Source: Sphagnum magellanicum
Taxonomy: Eukaryota > Streptophyta > Sphagnopsida > Sphagnales > Sphagnaceae
Assembly: GCA_021904315.1 (NCBI GenBank)
Contig: CM038910.1
Coordinates: 5,642,001-5,706,000, forward strand
Length of the DNA stretch: 64,000 nucleotides
Reading direction: 5' to 3'
The notes below the pieces were generated by a model, which was not told where the DNA came from, made no database searches, and saw only the letters and a program-made list of their open reading frames with translations. Made by a program: the position numbers and the translations under genes. Each line of letters begins with the position of its first letter. Positions within the stretch are counted from its first letter, which is position 1. This document shows positions 24,489 through 36,484 of the stretch, in pieces.

Positions 24489-26100
24489 AGCTTCTCATCT
24501 TATTGAAAGGAATCAGAGGTTGTGCTCTGGCAGTAATGTTTTTGGAATGGAAGTGCATCTGGATTTTCTTGTCCAACCAGCCACTGTTCCTACTTATGCA
24601 TCCTCTGTGTATATCGCTGTAAAGTGAGAGTTGTCTTACAGAGGGCCACTGCTGTTTACATCTTCAAATGAGGTGAAATCAGGATTCTCTGTGAAAAAAA
24701 ATTCCCATCTCTTTGTCTCTGTGTATCTGAGGTCTATGCCCACAAGGCTATGGAAGGCAGAATCTGTTGAGGACAGTCTCTTGTATCAGACACGAACTGC
24801 TGAGGAGGATCTTGTACCATGTTGGATTGCAAGTTCTTGAGGTATGTAGTATCCATGTGTGATAAATGCTATTGCATTCTTAGTTGGCCTGAAATAAAAT
24901 TGCTTGAATGTCTCATCACAAGTCATCCTGCTTGTGTGTGGATGTTATGAAGTTGAAGTGCGAAACTGCAAATGTCAAGTTCATCTCTAATAAATCTGAC
25001 AACTTTTGCCTGATGATTTTTTATTGGGCCCAATCTGTTATGATGGTGAGCTTTCAGGAGTATGCTCCAGATCCATCTGGTGTGTGCAGATCAAGGCAGT
25101 CTATAATCTATTTTCATAAAATTGTAAATCTGGATTGGAAACTGGTGTAGCAAATGCAGGCATGGATGTGAATTGATCACTGCTAAGAGTTATGTGCCAC
25201 CCCTGCAATCCTGAGCTAGGAAAGAAGTTTTTCCAATTTCAAGCAGCTAGACATGTATTAAGAAGCAATCGTTGTCTATATGGAGAATGTCCTAGGGAAG
25301 CACTATTACTTCACTTGAAGAATTTAATTTGTTTTTTCGATGAGTTCCTTGTAGCCTAGTGGTGAGATGTTACGAGGCACAGACACTTGTTGGGAGAGGG
25401 CCACTTGAATCAGAATCAGCCAGCCCTTCAACTGTTGCAGATGTATTGTTCTTGTACATATAAGAGATACACGCAGCATGTGAATTGCAAGGTTGACAAC
25501 AGTGAGATCTGCAAGGAGCCAGTAAAAATGAGGCTTATGGCTTTTCTTCAGATCATTCCATATCCAGCTGCCATTCGAGTTGAGTGTTAGCATAGTAAAG
25601 AATTGAAGCTGTCCACTGCCACAGTGCTTAACTAGAACGTGAATAAATCTTATGGCTTTTGTTCAGATCATTCCCTATCTGGCTGCCATTTGAGTCTGGT
25701 GTTAGTGTAGTATAGAATTGAAGCTGTCCACTGCCACAATGCTTAACTAGAAGGTGACTACACATTGAGCCAGGAGTATAGTTCAAGAACTCTGTCTGCC
25801 CAACAGAGCTGAACACCTGAAGACAAATCAAAAGTCGAGATGGGAGCTGTGCTGATTTATCTATAGATGCTTTTTAACACATACTGGTGCAGGAGCCAAA
25901 ATTATGAACAGGGACAAGTGCCCCTTCAGAGATACCTCCCAAGATTGGGCAACAAGGAGAAGGTGCATCTCAACCAGAGAAGAAACCAGGATGAGCACAT
26001 CAGGTCTTCATAACAAATGAGTAACATGCCAGAAGTTGTGCTACAGCAGCTGGCCACAGCACAATTTTGACAAGCTCTGCTCTGAGAATTAAGTGCATCT
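24489..26100 (+). repeat. Glyoxalase II 3' flank, present three times in the window
   Basis: This sequence is homologous to about 45870-47220 (after remnant B) and 58566-60080 (after remnant C). It carries shared landmarks such as GTCTCATCACAAGTCATCCTGC and the AGGAGCCAAAATTATGAACAG stretch at about 25892. No conserved reading frame is visible across the three copies, so it is probably 3' UTR and spacer. Confidence 0.75.
25534..25763. repeat. Tandem duplication, 2 x 115 bp
   Basis: CTTATGGCTTTTCTTCAGAT at 25534 recurs as CTTATGGCTTTTGTTCAGAT at 25649. The following bases match to the end of each unit (GAAGCTGTCCACTGCCACA...CTTAACTAGAA). The corresponding places in the flanks of B and C show a single unit. 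Confidence 0.85.
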
Positions 26101-27040
26101 GTGGCTTTGAAGGTTAGGCCTTACAGCTGTGAGCTCCATATCTGAGCTACTCACACCAATATCCTCAAGGATCTGAAGCACCCATTAGTGCATTTCACAA
26201 CCAGGATCTAATCAAGCTTGTCTTCCATTCATATCCTTCCAATTAGTCAGGTGCTTAGTCCAAAATGTAGGTACTCTACCAGGCATGGCAATGGCTTCCA
26301 ATATGAGAATTTAGAACTCTCCATATGGGTGTGCAAATGAAATGTGGTTTAAAATCCAGTGTTGGGTGGGCATTTGATTTTTTTTGATAAACACCAATTC
26401 CAGGTGGTTGAGAAATTTAGACGGAAGGAGCCGGTTCTGGGGATTTGAAGAAATCGGAACCAAACAAGCACGGTTCGGGGTATGTGAAAAAAAATCAGAA
26501 TGAAAGAACCACTGGTTTTGGTTATTTCAAAAACCTCAAAGAGCTGCTGGGTTTCATGAAAGAACCAGAAAAGAAGTGATGGTTTGTGGGCAATTATTTG
26601 ACTTTGTGAAAGAATGAGAAAGGTGGTATATATCACAGCAGGGTATTTGATTTTTGAAGGCCAGCAAAAAAAAATCACCCTTTTTAGACCCCACTTGCAA
26701 AGCAGTAGGGCCCTCCTGCGGAAATCCCGTTCCTCCACTCGTTTTAGACTCCAAGCGGCATATACTTTTGGTCGGGCAGCTGAATTGTTGACTTTGGGTC
26801 TGTCGGAGCCACCGTCTTCCTCCCCCATCTTCTGCCGAGCCTTTATGTTGTCACATCATCCACCTTGTGTGAGAGAGATCGAGACTAATTTTATCGGCTG
26901 TCAAGCATTTGCTCTCTTGACAAACTTTCATCGTCTGTACTAGCTTGCAGGTTCAGTCTAGGCGGGATTGGATCAAGTTTCGTCAGGTCGTCGGGGATCA
27001 GCTGCTCTAAGCTGAAGGCGTGCCAGCCGATGGCGCGATC
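26101..27040 (+). promoter_or_regulatory. 5' flank and 5' UTR of hydrolase-fusion gene X
   Basis: This is homologous to 36490-37413 (gene Y). Its left part (26110-26680) is also homologous to 60085-60660, and its right part (from about 26830) to 47790-48001. It contains degenerate GGTTCTTT/GAACC words at 26390-26600. A more conserved, GC-richer block from 26690 to the ATG at 27041 is probably transcribed leader. I see no unambiguous TATA box. Confidence 0.55.
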
Positions 27041-30000
27041 ATGAGCGAAGACTACATTGTGAGTTCTGGCTCCATTTTGCAAAGTTTATTTTTGTGATTT
27101 TGGGATTGTTGAACAAGTCCATGTGGAGTTCTTATTCATCCATGCGATCTTCGGTGTGGAGATTTTCAACAGCTCGTAAACTAATGAGTTCAGTTCTCCT
27201 AGACGGCCAAGATGGGCTCTTGTTGTTTCCGACAGTTTTGGGGCTTTGGCACAGCTATTATAGTGTTAGGAAGATGAGTTGAGTTGATGATCCCATTTGG
27301 CAAAGCTTTGTGTTTTTGGTTGCAGATCTACCCGCGGGTTAATCAACTATGGCCGCCAGAAGGCGACAAGAGGATCACAAACATGGACGTCGTGTTCTTC
27401 AGCGACCTCGAAGACGACGTGTTCTTCAGCGACCTCGAAGACGACGTGTTCTCCAGCGACCTCGAAGACGACGTGTTCTTTAGCGATGTCGAAGACGACC
27501 TCGAAGACGACTTTTTCTTCAGCGACCTCGAAGACGACCTCGAAGACGACGTGTTCTTCAGCGACCTCGAAGATGAAAGGACTGCAGCACTGCGCAGGAA
27601 GCCCGAGGAGACATGTGTGCAGAAAGGGCATCCAGAGGTGTGTTGGCCCCAACAATGGCTACTGGAAGACCTCGGCAACAATGTGCGAATTTTGGAAATT
27701 CGACCTTGGTATAGTCGCCCATCAACTTGGTTTGGCGGCCAGAGCCTCGAAGTAGCAGCGTTGCGACAATTGGACGGTGTTGCCAAACGGAGGTAAGTAG
27801 CTGTGTGTTGTTTGTGCAAATGTAATGAATTTGGGTGCAAGTTAATTTGAGTAGCATAGAAGATTGGGTTAGACTTATTCCAAAAGGGGTGCACCCAGTT
27901 TGTAGCCTAAACCCCAAAGCAATCCACCCCTGATGGCAAAATACCAGGGGGAGGAGGGGGGGTGTAACGAGTTGTGCATCCAAACTCGTGTTTCAAGACT
28001 TCCCAAATTTTCCAATGCCTTGCTTCTGAAAGATGTGATGTGATAAGAATTACGCCTTTTGTTTCTACACAGCTTGTCACTTCCAAATGGGTCATGGATG
28101 ATAATGATGCATGAAAGGTGACATTTTTCTTCTTACATCTTTTTTGGTGTGTCATGCTTCTTTTAGTCTTCGCAATTTGCACGAGAAATTTTCTATTGAA
28201 TACGAACAAGATGGACAAGGGCGCCCATTGGTGTTTGTGGGACATGGCTTTGGAGGCTTGATGCTCAAACAAGTATTGGTTGAGCTTCATCATCCATCAT
28301 GTATATATGAAGACTTACGAAGCAATCTATGTGGCATAGTGTTTTATGGTGGAACCAACACAAAGGTCACAAACAAACATGGTCCAATGTTAATGGAGAA
28401 TAAAGGTCGGCCTTTGAAAAACTTAACCGGCTTGAAGATTGAAAGTTTTGAGGATTGCTTGATGTCTGAAAGTGTTGAAGATGGGTTGTCGAAGTTGTCT
28501 GAACACTTTGGAGCAGCCTTGGATTTGAAGAAGGTCAAAGTGTGTGTTGTTAACAAGAATAAGTCATTTTTGCAGGTTTGTATTTTTTATCCATACTCCA
28601 ATTAGTTGCTTATGATATGATGTGTACTTTGTAAGATCAATAGATATTATTGCAAAGGAACCTTGAGGTTGGAGAGTGGGCTACGTTTCAAATTAGTCCA
28701 TCAATAGCCTTTCATCATAAACTTGGTGACCACACCAATTGATGAGGATGCCCTCTCCAATTTAAACCTTCCACTTTTGGAATGTGTTGCCCCTTACTTG
28801 ATATAAGTTTTCTTTTGTCTTTGAGGAAAACCATTCCAAAGTATCTTAAGCACAATGCCTTTAGGGCCTTTGATTGCTCATTCTAGATAAAACTTTCATC
28901 TGAAAATTATTTTCTTTTTCACGAGTGTGATGTATTTATTTGGAGACTAAGGATTGTGCATTTTACTATTTATATCTCACTATGATGGTCAAAAATGCCT
29001 TGTGGTGTAGCAAGTATCCTTGTTGGAGGTTATAATTGTTGACTAATAGGTTGGGTTTGTGTTTTTAGTTACCATTTTGTCCCCACTTCATTAGGCTATT
29101 TTGGAAAGCTTATATGTATTCGCAATTAATTTATATTTTAGTCAAATAATTAGTTAGTTGGGAGGATATTATATTGGCAAGCATTGTGCTTGAAGTTGTA
29201 TTGACGAAATGATGTGTAGCATCTCCAACAATGTTCAATGCAAGGAGTAATTGGTGAGTTAGCCTATTTTTTAATAGGTGAATGTGGTTTGGTTCAGGAA
29301 ATCAAGGATTATTCTGATTTGGAACGCCAGTTAACTGATGTCATGGATAGTAATGACACTTGCACACCTACTTCCAAGGATGACCCAAGTTATTTGGAAC
29401 ACCATTCTACTGATTTCATGGACAGTAATGATATTCGCACACCTGCTTCCAAGGATGACCCAAGTTATTTGGAATGCCAGTTAATTGGTGTCATGGGTAG
29501 TAATGACATTTGCAAACCTACTACCAAGGATGACCCAAGTTATTTGACACTACTGGAGTTCCTACGACAGTTTTTACCAAAAGGTCTATACCAAACTATT
29601 GATGATAAGGAGGTGATGATTTTTCCACACCAAACTTTGAACTTATAATCCAACTTCTTGCTTTTGTACACATGCTTATTAACATCCTTTGTATATTTAT
29701 GACATAAATTTAGTACTTGAATTATATGCCACATTAGCCAACCAAATCTATGTGTTCTAGCTTTGACATAAACATGTGCACAAGGTCAAGAAGTTCGACT
29801 CAGATTGAGTGAAACAAAAGATAAAGAGGCATTGGGAGACATGGAAATTGCTAGCACATCAACAAGAAAAAACAGGTACTGAAAGTTCATGACTTGATTT
29901 TGTTACACAATGTGAAGTTGTTAGATGATGAAAAAAACATCCAAGTCATTGCACATTTATTTGATCAAGTCAACATGTGTGTGATATTTTGCATTAGTTG

Positions 30001-31959
30001 CCAGCTTTATTTAAACATTTAATTAAGTTCACTTTTTTGATGTTATGTAGATACATTCCATATTTGAATATAACAAATGAAAATTGTGTTTGTATTGGGT
30101 TTCATTCTATTCTCTTTAATTTGTGACTAATGTTCTATGTACATCATGTTGGGGGAAATAGGGACAAGGAAATGGATGAAAGACAAGGTGTTGTCCAACA
30201 TGTTGTTTGCAATGTTGATGAAGACCATGATATGCTTACTGAAGAGGCCCACAAATTGCGAACATTCTTATGCGAAGAATTGAAAAGGGCTCAAGGGCAT
30301 GAAGGTCCAACAAATTTTCCAAACCTCCATGAACTTCATTCAAAGTTTTTGGAGGACACATCAATTTTCGCAGGTGCAAGAAAAAATGTTGAAATGGATT
30401 CCATTGAGTTCCTCTTTCTCGATGCACAATGTATGAGCAAGGTGGTGGGAGTGGGACTACACCAAGCCTTGGTTACAGTCACAAGTGATAATGATGTGAA
30501 AGTGGAGTCCCTAAGTGAAAGTGCTTGGAAAAGTTTGTTGGCCTCTATGTTCATGGAAGACCAAGGTTCGGGAGCTTTTGAACTTATTGGTTTCAAGATG
30601 CCAAAGATGGAAGAGGACAATATCGAAACCTTGAGTTTGCCAGCAGTAGAACAAGTTGCAAAACAATTTGGAATGGGTTTGAAAGACTTCCAGGGAGATC
30701 ACATTGTTAGAATGTATAGGAAGGAAGAAAGCAACATGTTTCTTCCTGTAATATTGAAGGTGGCTAAAGTATACAAGGCATTGAAGGAGGGTGATCCTCA
30801 TGCGACCAAACGACCTTCAGGTGTTGGATCATCTACAGGTGCTTTAGGAGATTCATCATGTGGAAGCACTCAACAAGGGAAGGAAGGAAGTAAAAGTGTA
30901 CAAGGTTGGTCACTATTGAAATCATCAAATTTGCAAGAGGAAGGGAAGGATGATGAAAAGGATGATGAAGGGAAACCACCTGCTGGGGATCCCCCCCCTG
31001 ATTTTGGATCTTCAAATGAACCAGAAATGGGTCTTCCTACATACACAGTGAATGTTCATGCACCGGCTGGGCGTGGATTCCAAGATGTTAGTAGGATTCC
31101 ACTCAATATGAAGCAACAAATCACAACTGCATCTATTTACCCAACAATATTCAAGATTGTGTTTTCTCGAAACAAAGAGAAGGAGAAGTTCTTTGAAGTG
31201 ATAGCACAAACACAATGTAATCTTGGTCGCAATGCACTATGCAATCTTGATCATGATGTAGATCGTCAACCTTATTTTGGGTGGTTCCAAGATGATATCA
31301 TGATTTCATTTAATGGGATTTCAGCAGAATGTCAAAGAACAAGGCTACAAACTTCTACTGCAACTAATCAAAAGGACGAGGAGGGCATAACCACAAAGGA
31401 AATCATAAACCTAGCTCTAGGGGAGAATAGAGGCCTTGCTATCCAAAAGTCATGGAGCTTGATATTTAAAGCTATGTTTGGAGGTGAGGTTGGTGAAAGC
31501 AGCACACGAAATGTTGCAACAAATGTTTTAAGGACCGACAGCACAGAATTAATTAGTGTGAAACAAATCGAAGGCTTCAATGTCCATGAGCGCCATGAGG
31601 AACACAATTTGACTTATGTGTTTCGCATTCCGACAAGTATTAAGAACAGCACCACGCCTTCAAGATTCTTGCGATATCATGATACTTTCACATCAAAAAT
31701 TGTTGGCAACTGGAAGGTATTGAATGACAATAAATGTCAGGCAGCACACTACATTTTTCAGGTGAGAAGGCACCTATTTCACATTCAGCAAAATGCAATC
31801 ACTTTTGGGAGAAGACGTCTACAAGAATATGAGCTTGGAATGTTCATTAATCTTGAAATGACACACTTGGATGGCTTGCGTTCAAACAAAACCATTCAAA
31901 TTGGTCAGGAAAACTTGCCTGGAGCCCCTGTCTCAATAATCATTGCCATTGGACAATGA
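27041..31959 (+). CDS. Fusion of degenerate SERAC1-like hydrolase domain and unknown C-terminal domain, copy X (possible pseudogene)
   Basis: Proposed exons: 27041-27058, 27326-27792, 28073-28117, 28167-28575, 29298-29612, about 29785-29875 and 30162-31959. The N-terminal half resembles the SERAC1/DUF676-type alpha/beta-hydrolases (NMDVVFF, HPEVCWPQQWLLEDLG, PLVFVGHGFGGLMLKQ, LCGIVFYGG, KPTTKDDPSYLTLLEFLRQF). The nucleophile motif G-H-S-x-G-G reads G-H-G-F-G-G, with Gly at 28246-28248. Exon 2 contains six acidic VFFSDLEDD-type repeats, and exon 5 has three 24-residue repeats. The last exon encodes about 599 residues that I do not recognise, with an acidic linker (KDDEKDDEGKPP) and conserved blocks FGWFQDDI and KQIEGF. 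Lesion: the acceptor before exon 6 reads AA where copy Y has AG, and using the next AG shifts the frame to an early stop. Domain assignment is from memory of the family, and splicing is unverified. Confidence 0.6.
27392..27577 (+). repeat. Coding minisatellite, 27-bp unit
   Basis: Units of the type GTGTTCTTCAGCGACCTCG plus AAGACGAC are repeated six times with small extensions, all in frame. They encode VFFSDLEDD, VFSSDLEDD, VFFSDVEDDLEDD and similar. Copy Y has a single unit at 37758-37786, so the expansion is specific to X. Confidence 0.95.
28246..28248 (+). other. Gly codon in place of nucleophile Ser (copy X)
   Basis: In alpha/beta-hydrolases of this type the nucleophile elbow is G-H-S-x-G-G. 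Here the codon is GGC within GHGFGG, and copy Y has the same change at 38435-38437 (GHGYGG). Confidence 0.8.
29328..29546 (+). repeat. Three 72-bp coding repeats (copy X)
   Basis: Three in-frame units of 24 codons read QLTDVMDSNDTCTPTSKDDP, then STDFMDSNDIRTPASKDDP, then QLIGVMGSNDICKPTTKDDP, each followed by SYL. The last unit best matches the (N-H)...C-K-P-x-x-K-x-H-P-S-Y segment of SERAC1-like proteins, so the segment that carries the catalytic His has been amplified. The equivalent repeat in Y is at 39449-39667. Confidence 0.9.
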
Positions 31960-32826
31960 ATGCCAACAAACGTATGTGGAGACATCTATGGATTTTCATA
32001 TGCTAAGTGTATACATTAGAAAAAATCTTGTTATATGTAAACACTCAAGTTGCAACTACATGCAACTCAATGCAACTACTTATCATTTGCAACTTTGTTT
32101 TATTATGTTTACAACTGATCATCGTCTTTTAAAACTTTGCAACTTTAATATTTTTTGTGACTATGGTGCGACTATTAAATTATGCATCATTCCATATGGA
32201 GTAGCTTATAGGATTTTTCATCCAAGAATAGGCTCTTTTGTTCATTTAGTTGCAAAATTAATCGTAATTTAATTTCTTATTATGGTGTGTTTATACATTT
32301 ACTAATCACATTGGGGTTTTGTGAACTACATTACAAGTATACCATATAGATTTTATTCATGCTATATTAACATATTTAATTTGTATTCAAGGTATATAAG
32401 ACATATATTTGACCATATTGAGTTGAAAAAAAATCAATTCCATTTCGTATGGTTCATTTAAAAATATACCATTTTTAGTAAGGCATAATTACATTATATT
32501 ACCGAGGTCCTATTAATATGATATAATTGTTGTATTAAATGAACATTAATTATCTTACAATTATTATTTTCAAATCATATATATCTTAATATAAATTATG
32601 AACTAATTAATTTTATTTAATCATTTAATTACATTAAAAATTACTTCACAACTTTTTGTTGATTAATTAGATATTACATTATAAATTCATAAAATAATTA
32701 TCATTATTCATGAATTATTCATATTAATTACCTGATAATTAAGAAATATGAAATAATAATTAGTTAATTAAAATTTTATTTATTTCTATCAACAATTCAA
32801 TAAGTTTATAAATAAATAATCTCTAT
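31960..32826 (+). repeat. 3' flank of gene X, shared with copy 0
   Basis: This is homologous to 21827-22683. Gene Y shares only the first 50 bases or so (to about 42093) before switching to a different sequence. It contains a GCAAC-rich stretch and then AT-rich DNA. It is probably 3' UTR and intergenic sequence. Confidence 0.8.
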
Positions 32827-34584
32827 TTAATATTTATTAATCAATGATTTTTCATTAATTTATTAACGATTATTAAATATTTAATAAATAATTATTCTAA
32901 ATAAATATTCAGATAATAATTATCTGATTATTCCTTATTTAATTAATTCTCAATTATATGATTAACTCTGAAATATTTCAATAATCTGATTTAGGTAGTT
33001 TATCAAGAGATATGGTTAGTAGTTAATGATTGCTAATTAGTAAATATTTAGCAAGAAAATGAATAATTGGTAATAAATTCTTAACAAATTAAATTGTCTA
33101 GTTCTATTACTGATTAATTCAAACTGATTTGACGTTTACTTAATAAATAATAAAATTCATAATATATTATTTTATTCATATTTATTAAACTATGTGAGTT
33201 AATATTTAGTAATCAAGTATTATGGTTAATAGCTAATAAATATTAATTAATTAATATTAATATTATATTAAAAGTGATTTAATATCTATTAATTAAGTTA
33301 TAAGTTAAAATAATAATAATTTATAGTCAAGTTTCAAAAATCATGAGTTATTTAATAATTTAATAAATAAATAAATTAGTATTTATTTTCGAAATTAAAT
33401 AGACAGAAATTTATTATTCTAGATGTAATATCCAAATAATTAGATTTATTAGAAAAACATAAATGATTAATTTGTGACTTGATTAATTAATTAGATATTT
33501 ATTTCCTGAAATAATTTATTATTATTATTTATTTATTACTATAAACCAATCAATTAGTTATTCGAAACCATGAAAAAAAAATGTTTAATGCTATTTCTAA
33601 AATTATTAAAGTAAATAAAAAATAATATGTAGTAAATAATTTTGTAAGTGGGTGGATGGGTAGGTAATTAGTTAGTTCATTAATAACTTATTTTTAACCT
33701 ATTTAGTTGTATAATTTACAAAACTAAAAACAAGTACAAATCTTGTGGAAGAGTCATTTTAATTGCAATTGGATTTTTGACTAAAGTGCAACTAAAAGGT
33801 TTGACTGATGTGTTTTGTTTTTTAATGTCATCTTACAAAGTATATAAAGAAAATGTTTTACTTTGGATTTTTCAAATTGAAAATAATGTGCCATTTGAAA
33901 TGAGCTCAAAGAAGCTTAGCCTTAAAGGCAAAACATAAAATAAAATAAAAATGTTTATTTGCTTACTTTTTAATTCAACTACTTTTATACCTTTTTACAT
34001 TTTTACCTATTTGCTTACCTTCTTACTTAGGTAGTTAGTTGGATAAGTAAATAAGTAATTTATGTAAGTATGTATCCTAAGTAGGTAGGCATTATTTTAT
34101 GCACATAGTTTTATTTACTTATCCATGTATACAAATAATTAACTAATTATTTATTTTTTCAAAATTTAATCAATATGCCACATGTCACAATATAAATACA
34201 TTTAAATTGAATAATCATAATGCATGGTTGAGATCAAAATTTCAATAAAAATTTAATTTCCATAAAAAATATTCCAAGTGCTACATGTCAATTTTTTTTT
34301 TGTTCAAGTGTCAACATATAAATAGTTGAAATTAGACAATGTTAATTTTTTCTCATTATATATTATATAAAATCATATATATATATAAGTTCAAATTTTT
34401 CCATGAATTGAAACCTAATTAGAATATGTGTTGGAATATATGGCCATCCATAATGGATGGCCTAGATTAATATTTCAGTAATAATTTTTTTATGAAAAAG
34501 TTCATAAATTGATAGCTATATTAAAAAAATTTGCCACATTCTTGGTCCATGGAGCATATTTTTTATTGTCATTTTTAAACATAT
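32827..34584. other. Very AT-rich intergenic DNA
   Basis: Long runs of TTAATTAA- and AATAATT-like words, with no frame of note. TAGG/TAAG tetranucleotide remnants lie near 33645-33680 and 34000-34095. Confidence 0.6.
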
Positions 34585-34798
34585 TAAAGGTGCATTCACA
34601 CTTGGTGTTATGGATTTTAGTATGAACTACCCTAACACCAAGCTAGTCATTTAAGACCTAAACCTATTTTCCAAGAAGATTTTATGTTAACATTCACTTA
34701 ATATTAAATAATCACCCATTTAACATTGGGTGCCACCTAAGATGTCATCTAGATTTTCACTTAACACTTACTTGACATTAGATGCGAATGCACCTTAA
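34585..34798. mobile_element. 208-bp MITE with TAA target duplication
   Basis: The element runs 34588-34795. It begins AGGTGCATTCACACTTGGTG and ends GATGCGAATGCACCT, giving an inverted repeat starting AGGTGCATTC. TAA flanks both sides (34585-34587 and 34796-34798). The terminus resembles that of the element at 4998 (GGGCATATTCACA), and both sit in TTAA or TAA. A Tourist/PIF-Harbinger-type MITE is the best fit. Confidence 0.85.
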
Positions 34799-36480
34799 CT
34801 CTTGTATATTAACATGTAATTTTAAATAAACTTGATAAATTTTCTATTTAATGTGGTAATTGATGCTTTTATGTGAATCATGACAAAAAGGTCAACTACT
34901 TAATATCAAATCTCTTGTTTCATCATTTGGGGACTTGTTGAATTATAGTTGATAGTTGTAGGAGTTTACTGATTTTCATCATTTTTTGCAACTTGCTTTC
35001 TTATTCAAGTTGTATTTTTTTTCATGTTCACTTTTTTCATTAAATTATAAACCTATTGCAACCAACCTTTTCTTTATTGTGAAATTTCACCAAAAAGAGA
35101 AATAAAAAATTTGAAAATAAGTTGATTTTGGAGGTTTTCAAAAAAGTAAAAATTACAAGTGCATATAATAGGATTTTAGTGCGTAGCTAGAATTATAGAG
35201 AGATTAGATATTTTTATTTCATATTTGGTTAATATTTGGATTTGGCTAAATCTTCCTAGGGACGATTGCCACTTTGATTGCAAACAAAAGTTCCTTAAAG
35301 AAAAATGCTAATTCTGATTACATATATAATAATAATCGCATTTCATTTTACTGTCCACTTGTTGCTAAATTTTGAAAATGAGAAACCAAAAACTGAAAAA
35401 TACTTCAATAACATTTGGGGCCATTTAAATGAGAACATTGAAAATACAAGACCACTATTTAATATTAAAAAAATATTTGGGAAAACATGTGGAGGTTTCT
35501 TAAGTGAATGAAGATCAATTTTTCTATTTGTGCAAGATTGTATTTTGGACCATTTTGTGTTGTAAATTTTTCCTTTGGCTAAACTAGTATTCTAAAGAAG
35601 CTAGCCTTGGTGGGCAACTACCTCAACTACTTTAAAGCAAGAAATTTGTGGGGAAAATAAAGTGTACAGTTTTCTTCCCAAATTTCCCTTGAATATCGAC
35701 AAGGTATCAACCCAACTTCCAGGTATCAAACCAATTTATCGGCCTTGGGTAGAGATTTCAAATCACGGAAGGGGCTGTACTCAGGCCCTTCTCCTGTACA
35801 TCAAACCTGAAACATACATAAGAACCTGCTCCTGTTTTGCCTTTGTTATTTAAGGCAACTGTGGGGCAGAATTTTGGTGATCTTGAGCATTGCATGAAGG
35901 AGGCATTATATGTGTAATCTACCTGTTTGGGGGATATAATTCCTCTTAAGGCCCTCCTTCAAAGCTAGAGTTTATTACTTTAAACTAGTGTAAATAGGTT
36001 CTTAAAGAAGTGCAAGGATTTTAGGGCGTGTGGGGTATAGGGAGATTACATCCGTAATGCTTTCGTGATTAAAGAAGTTTTCGAAATATTTTTCAGAGGC
36101 AAGATAGGTAGTCATTACCAGCTCAACGACTTTCGATGATGTTAGTGTCAATTTTAATGCAAATTGATGATTAATTAGGTGTTGAAAACATAAATTAGCA
36201 ATTATAAATTGATTATGGTTTGGAACATGTCTCAAAAGAACCCCAATAACACATAATGGAATGGTAGCTTGTACTAAAGGGTTGGGCTATTCCATAATAC
36301 ATAACATCTTGTTTAAAACACTCAAGAATTGATATCCCTAAAATTGATATCTGGGTGATATATATTTCATTTGGGGAAAGCAATGCTTAAAACGATTTGG
36401 GCTGCCCAATTTGATCCCTACCATGCATAATAAACCCATTTGAATATGTTGTGATTTGTAGTGTTGTGATGTTTGATGTC
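34799..36480. other. Intergenic DNA, no gene recognised
   Basis: AT-rich to about 35500, then of more mixed composition to 36480. A 63-codon plus-strand frame at 35662-35853 has mixed composition, but I see no motif or partner exon. The left edge of the duplicated gene-Y block is at about 36485, where the sequence becomes homologous to 26115. Confidence 0.5.
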
Positions 36481-36484
36481 GTAA

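Noticed and set aside
26349-26828. 159-codon minus-strand frame in the 5' flank of gene X, with a similar one in Y
   Set aside because: The frames in X and Y are not kept in register by in-frame indels, and the region is better explained as promoter and leader.
27343-27894. Long minus-strand frames (Ser/Arg-rich and Val-Phe-Glu-rich) over the hydrolase exon
   Set aside because: They are antisense shadows of the 27-bp coding minisatellite and exon 2 of copy X.
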